From: DASPTH01 sp046727575
GTDB lineage: Bacteria; Actinomycetota; Acidimicrobiia; IMCC26256; DASPTH01
Length of the DNA: 8,702 nucleotides
NCBI GenBank assembly: GCA_046727575.1
Contig: JBKPCV010000065.1
Span: forward strand, 1 to 8,702
Reading direction: 5' to 3'
In this document: positions 6,242 to 8,702 of the stretch, one piece after another
How the letters are laid out: every line of letters begins with the position of its first letter
Position numbering within the stretch: position 1 is the stretch's first letter
Program-made: the position numbers and the translations under genes
Notes under the pieces: model-generated
Databases searched by the model: none
What the model saw: only the letters and a program-made list of their open reading frames with translations
What the model was told of the DNA's origin: nothing

Positions 6242-7006
6242 ATGGGCGCGCTCGACGACAAGGTCGCGGTGGTCACCGGCGCGACGAGCGGTTCGGGACA
6301 AGGCATTACCAAGCGCTTCGTAGAGGAGGGCGCGGCCGTGTTCATGCTCGCGCGCGGCCACGACCGGCTGATGCTGGTCGCCAAGGAGCTGGGCGGCGGC
6401 GCGATACCGGTGACGACTGACGTCGGCGATCCCGACAGCGTGCGCGCCGCGTTCGCAGAGGTCGAGGAGCGGTTCGGCAAGCTCGACATCCTCATCAACA
6501 ACGCCGCCATCTACCGGCCGTGCAGCGTCGAACGGTTGAGCGACGGCGACATCATGCGGCAGGTGAGCACCAACTTCCTCGGCCCCGTCTACACGTGCCG
6601 GGCGGCGATCCCGCTCATGCGAGCCGCGGGAGGTGGCGACATCGTGAACACGTCGAGCGAGGCCACCCTCGACCCGTTCCCGATGCTGTCGATGTACGTC
6701 TCGACGAAGGCCGCGCTCGAGATGTTCGACCGCATCCTTGCTGACGAAGTACGCGACGACCACATTCGCGTCACCACGCTCGTCCAGGGAACCGCGGCCG
6801 GCACCGGAACAGGGACGACGGATTTCCAGTGGGACCCGGTCGACGCCGAAGCGGCGACGACGATGTGGACGGAGCGGGGCTACATGGGCCGGGTGGCGGG
6901 TCACGCCGGAGGTCAGGACGTCGACGACGTCGGTGACGTGCACATCTTCATCGTGACGCGCCCGCGCACGCAGAAGCTCGACACCGTCTATTGCAGGAGC
7001 TTCTGA
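6242..7006 (+). CDS. Short-chain dehydrogenase/reductase (SDR 3)
   Basis: This classical SDR has 254 residues and all expected motifs: TGATSGSG (12-19), NNAA (86-89) and a complete tetrad of Asn111, Ser139 (IVNTSSEA), Tyr152 and Lys156 (YVSTK). The residue after the second strand is Arg38 (MLARGHDRL), which suggests NADP(H), unlike the NAD-type Asp in the first SDR of the cluster. The C-terminal third is unusual: a Gly/Thr-rich stretch GTAAGTGTGTTDF (183-195) and a tail ending in TVYCRSF replace the common vDGG-type ending. It follows the degenerate SDR by 34 bp and is the last gene of the plus-strand cluster. Its stop lies only 6 bp from the stop of the convergent membrane-protein gene. Its substrate is unknown; a keto or hydroxy intermediate of the neighbouring acyl-CoA pathway is an inference from position. 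Confidence 0.93.
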   Translation: MGALDDKVAVVTGATSGSGQGITKRFVEEGAAVFMLARGHDRLMLVAKELGGGAIPVTTDVGDPDSVRAAFAEVEERFGKLDILINNAAIYRPCSVERLSDGDIMRQVSTNFLGPVYTCRAAIPLMRAAGGGDIVNTSSEATLDPFPMLSMYVSTKAALEMFDRILADEVRDDHIRVTTLVQGTAAGTGTGTTDFQWDPVDAEAATTMWTERGYMGRVAGHAGGQDVDDVGDVHIFIVTRPRTQKLDTVYCRSF

Positions 7007-7012
7007 CGCGGG

Positions 7013-7834
7013 TCAGTCGTTGACGAGCGAATCGGGCAGCTGGGCCATGCGCTTGGCGAAGAGGTCCACGATGCCCGCGACCGTGCTCTGCCCGGCGACT
7101 GCGGTCTGCGGCCCGTCCGGCTGCGAGAAGTAGACACCCATCAGCACGCGGCCACGGCGGAGGTACACGGCAAGCGAGTGGTGGTTCTGGCCCGACCCAT
7201 CCTTGGTGTCGAAATCGAACGCAAGCCGCTCGACTCCGGAGACTTGAGGCCACGTGCCGTCCGGCGCGGCGTTGAACGTGGTCGTCACGGCCGCCTCGCC
7301 GACCGGGCTCGTGACCGGTGTGCTCGGACAACTCGCCGCCACCGACCGCAGCTCGTCGAACGCCTGAACGGTCGCCGCGCCGTTGGCGTACTGGACGGTC
7401 TCGGTGCTGAGCGCGACGTTTTCCTGCGCGTCGACAGCGGCGACCTGGAACCGTGCCCGCCGCGACGACTCGCTGGCGAACGTCCCGTTGCAGAGATCGA
7501 GTGTCGGCTCGCCGGAGACCCGATTGCCACCCGGGATGAGCACCAAGCCGAACGACTGGCCCAGGTCGTCCTGGCCCAGCCCGGCCTTCGACAGCCCAGA
7601 CGTGCCGGGCGCGGTCGTCGTCGGCGGCGACGACGGCGCGGTGGGGCTCGGAGTGCTCCCGTTCGACGGTTTCTCGGCACCGGCCGCGCGGCTCGAGTCA
7701 TTGTCGCCGGGCGTGACGGCCCACCCGACGAAGAAGCCGAGACCACCGACGAGGAGCAGCGCGACGACGACGGCGAGCCACGTCGGCAGGAAGAGGCCGC
7801 GCCGCCGTGGTTCGGGTGTTGCCGGGGGCAACAT
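7013..7834 (-). CDS. Membrane-anchored extracytoplasmic protein of unknown function
   Basis: I do not recognise the family with confidence. The 273-residue product has a short basic N-terminus (Arg10-Arg12), one hydrophobic helix at about 17-40, a linker rich in Pro, Ser and Thr (about 57-80, including PSPTAPSSPPTTTAPG), and a soluble domain from about 85 to the end. The helix would leave the domain outside the cell. Two cysteines, Cys115 (LDLCNG) and Cys169 (AASCPS), could form a disulfide. There is no lipobox, so it is probably a signal anchor rather than a lipoprotein. The overall plan resembles actinobacterial extracytoplasmic sensor domains of the PknH-C kind, but this is only a loose impression. 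ATG 7834 is the only ATG, GTG or TTG between the in-frame stop at 7910-7912 and the gene body. It lies 75 bp downstream of the PIG-L gene on the same strand, without a visible ribosome site. Confidence 0.85.
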   Translation of the reverse strand: MLPPATPEPRRRGLFLPTWLAVVVALLLVGGLGFFVGWAVTPGDNDSSRAAGAEKPSNGSTPSPTAPSSPPTTTAPGTSGLSKAGLGQDDLGQSFGLVLIPGGNRVSGEPTLDLCNGTFASESSRRARFQVAAVDAQENVALSTETVQYANGAATVQAFDELRSVAASCPSTPVTSPVGEAAVTTTFNAAPDGTWPQVSGVERLAFDFDTKDGSGQNHHSLAVYLRRGRVLMGVYFSQPDGPQTAVAGQSTVAGIVDLFAKRMAQLPDSLVND

Positions 7835-7909
7835 CGTTCGTTCGTCGGAGTCAGTGATGCCGTCGATGCTCGCCGCCGCAGCCTGAGACGATGCTGAGTG
7901 CGTTGTGCG

Positions 7910-8671
7910 TCACAGGTCGCGCATGCGCTCCCAACCGGGTGGCGGTGGTGCGAGCCGCCAGAACTGTTCCGGCACGCTGCCCCCGATGCGAGCACCGAGC
8001 GCATGGTCGCGGTTCAGCGGCCCGAGCTGTGACTGGTAGCACTCGATCGCGGCGCGCTTGCGGTCGTGATCGACGAGGGTCGGGACGATCATCGGCGTCG
8101 GCCACAGATCCGAGCAGAACAGCTTCGCGACGCGCCACGCGAGCATCCCAGGAATGTGCTTGTAGCCGCTGTCCTCGTAACAGAACCACGCGAGATCCGT
8201 GCGCCGTGACACAACCTGTATTGCCGCGTCGTGCGTCGCGACATGATCCGGATTGGCCAACCCCATAGGGAGGAACACCGCGGTCGGACGCTCTTCGTCG
8301 ACGACACGCGCCAGGACCCCGGCGATCGCGTCCGGAGTGGCGCGGGCAGCAGGCTCCAGGTATTGGTGATCGACGAACTCCAGCCACACCGGTCGCGCGT
8401 CGAGGACCTTCATTGCGGCTGCGTCCTCCTCGCGCCGCACTGCGACCACGTCGTCACCCGAGCGGAAGCCGCCCAGCGCGTCCCACTCGGTCGGCGGATC
8501 CGGATACTGAGGGGGAGGCCCACCGAACACGGTGACGACAGTCGAGTCGGGGTGCGCGAACAGCATGTGTGCGGCGCCGAGCGCGGCGTCGTCGAAATGT
8601 GGCGAGAACAACACGACCCGCTCGAACAAGTCGTCGGGGAGAACCCCCCACGTGATCGGATCCGGCGCCAC
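7910..8671 (-). CDS. PIG-L family (LmbE-like) deacetylase; true start may lie beyond the window
   Basis: This is a zinc-dependent de-N-acetylase-fold protein of about 253 residues. The first metal motif is SPHFDDAALG (23-32): His25, Asp27 and Asp28 are kept, while the frequent Glu of the HPDDE form is Ala29, a variant also common in a PIG-L subgroup. The second is NPDHVATHDAA (140-150) with His143 and His147. Known relatives remove acetyl groups from GlcNAc-containing lipids, mycothiol precursors or conjugates, and antibiotic intermediates. The substrate cannot be assigned here, and I see nothing that specifically marks it as MshB or Mca. The listed start is GTG 8671, which leaves a normal 20-odd residues before the motif. 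The frame stays open to the right edge with no good ribosome site, so an earlier start outside the window is possible. The membrane-protein gene downstream may be cotranscribed. Confidence 0.88.
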   Translation of the reverse strand: MAPDPITWGVLPDDLFERVVLFSPHFDDAALGAAHMLFAHPDSTVVTVFGGPPPQYPDPPTEWDALGGFRSGDDVVAVRREEDAAAMKVLDARPVWLEFVDHQYLEPAARATPDAIAGVLARVVDEERPTAVFLPMGLANPDHVATHDAAIQVVSRRTDLAWFCYEDSGYKHIPGMLAWRVAKLFCSDLWPTPMIVPTLVDHDRKRAAIECYQSQLGPLNRDHALGARIGGSVPEQFWRLAPPPPGWERMRDL

Positions 8672-8702
8672 CGACGCACAGTATCCCGCCGCGCACCGAG
8701 AA

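Overview
The window is high-GC DNA packed with genes, consistent with an actinobacterium. The partial F420-type luciferase-like oxidoreductase at the left edge supports a lineage that makes coenzyme F420, such as mycobacteria and relatives or Acidimicrobiia. The sequence alone does not fix the genus. No rRNA, tRNA, CRISPR array, insertion sequence or phage gene is visible. I recognise nine protein genes; two reach or may reach a window edge.

Layout. On the minus strand from 2137 leftward lie an acyl-CoA dehydrogenase (ACAD; 755-2137) and a luciferase-like F420-dependent oxidoreductase (2-724, C-terminus beyond the window). Divergent from them, after a 170-bp control region, a plus-strand cluster runs from 2308 to 7006: a metal-dependent amidohydrolase, a second ACAD that is a paralogue of the first, and three short-chain dehydrogenase/reductase (SDR) genes. 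A convergent pair follows on the minus strand: a PIG-L type deacetylase (7910-8671) and a membrane-anchored protein of unknown function (7013-7834).

How the genes may work together. The divergent block looks like a small catabolic module acting on CoA thioesters. Both ACADs resemble the ACAD10/ACAD11 branch (RIHHAMRTV and DGPxEVH motifs) and would desaturate or otherwise process an acyl-CoA. The SDRs would oxidise or reduce hydroxyl/keto groups. The amidohydrolase would hydrolyse or decarboxylate a ring or carboxylated intermediate. The F420-type enzyme would add another redox step. The actual substrate cannot be read from the sequence, and no thiolase, hydratase, CoA ligase, transporter or regulator is present here.

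Most notable point. The middle SDR gene (5635-6207) encodes an SDR-fold protein of only 190 residues. It has lost the glycine-rich cofactor motif and all four catalytic positions (Asn, Ser, Tyr, Lys become Cys, Glu, Pro, Ala), yet its frame is intact. It sits 5 bp behind a catalytically complete SDR with which it shares several blocks. This is the arrangement expected for an active/inactive SDR heteromer, as in the BbsCD enzyme of anaerobic toluene degradation.
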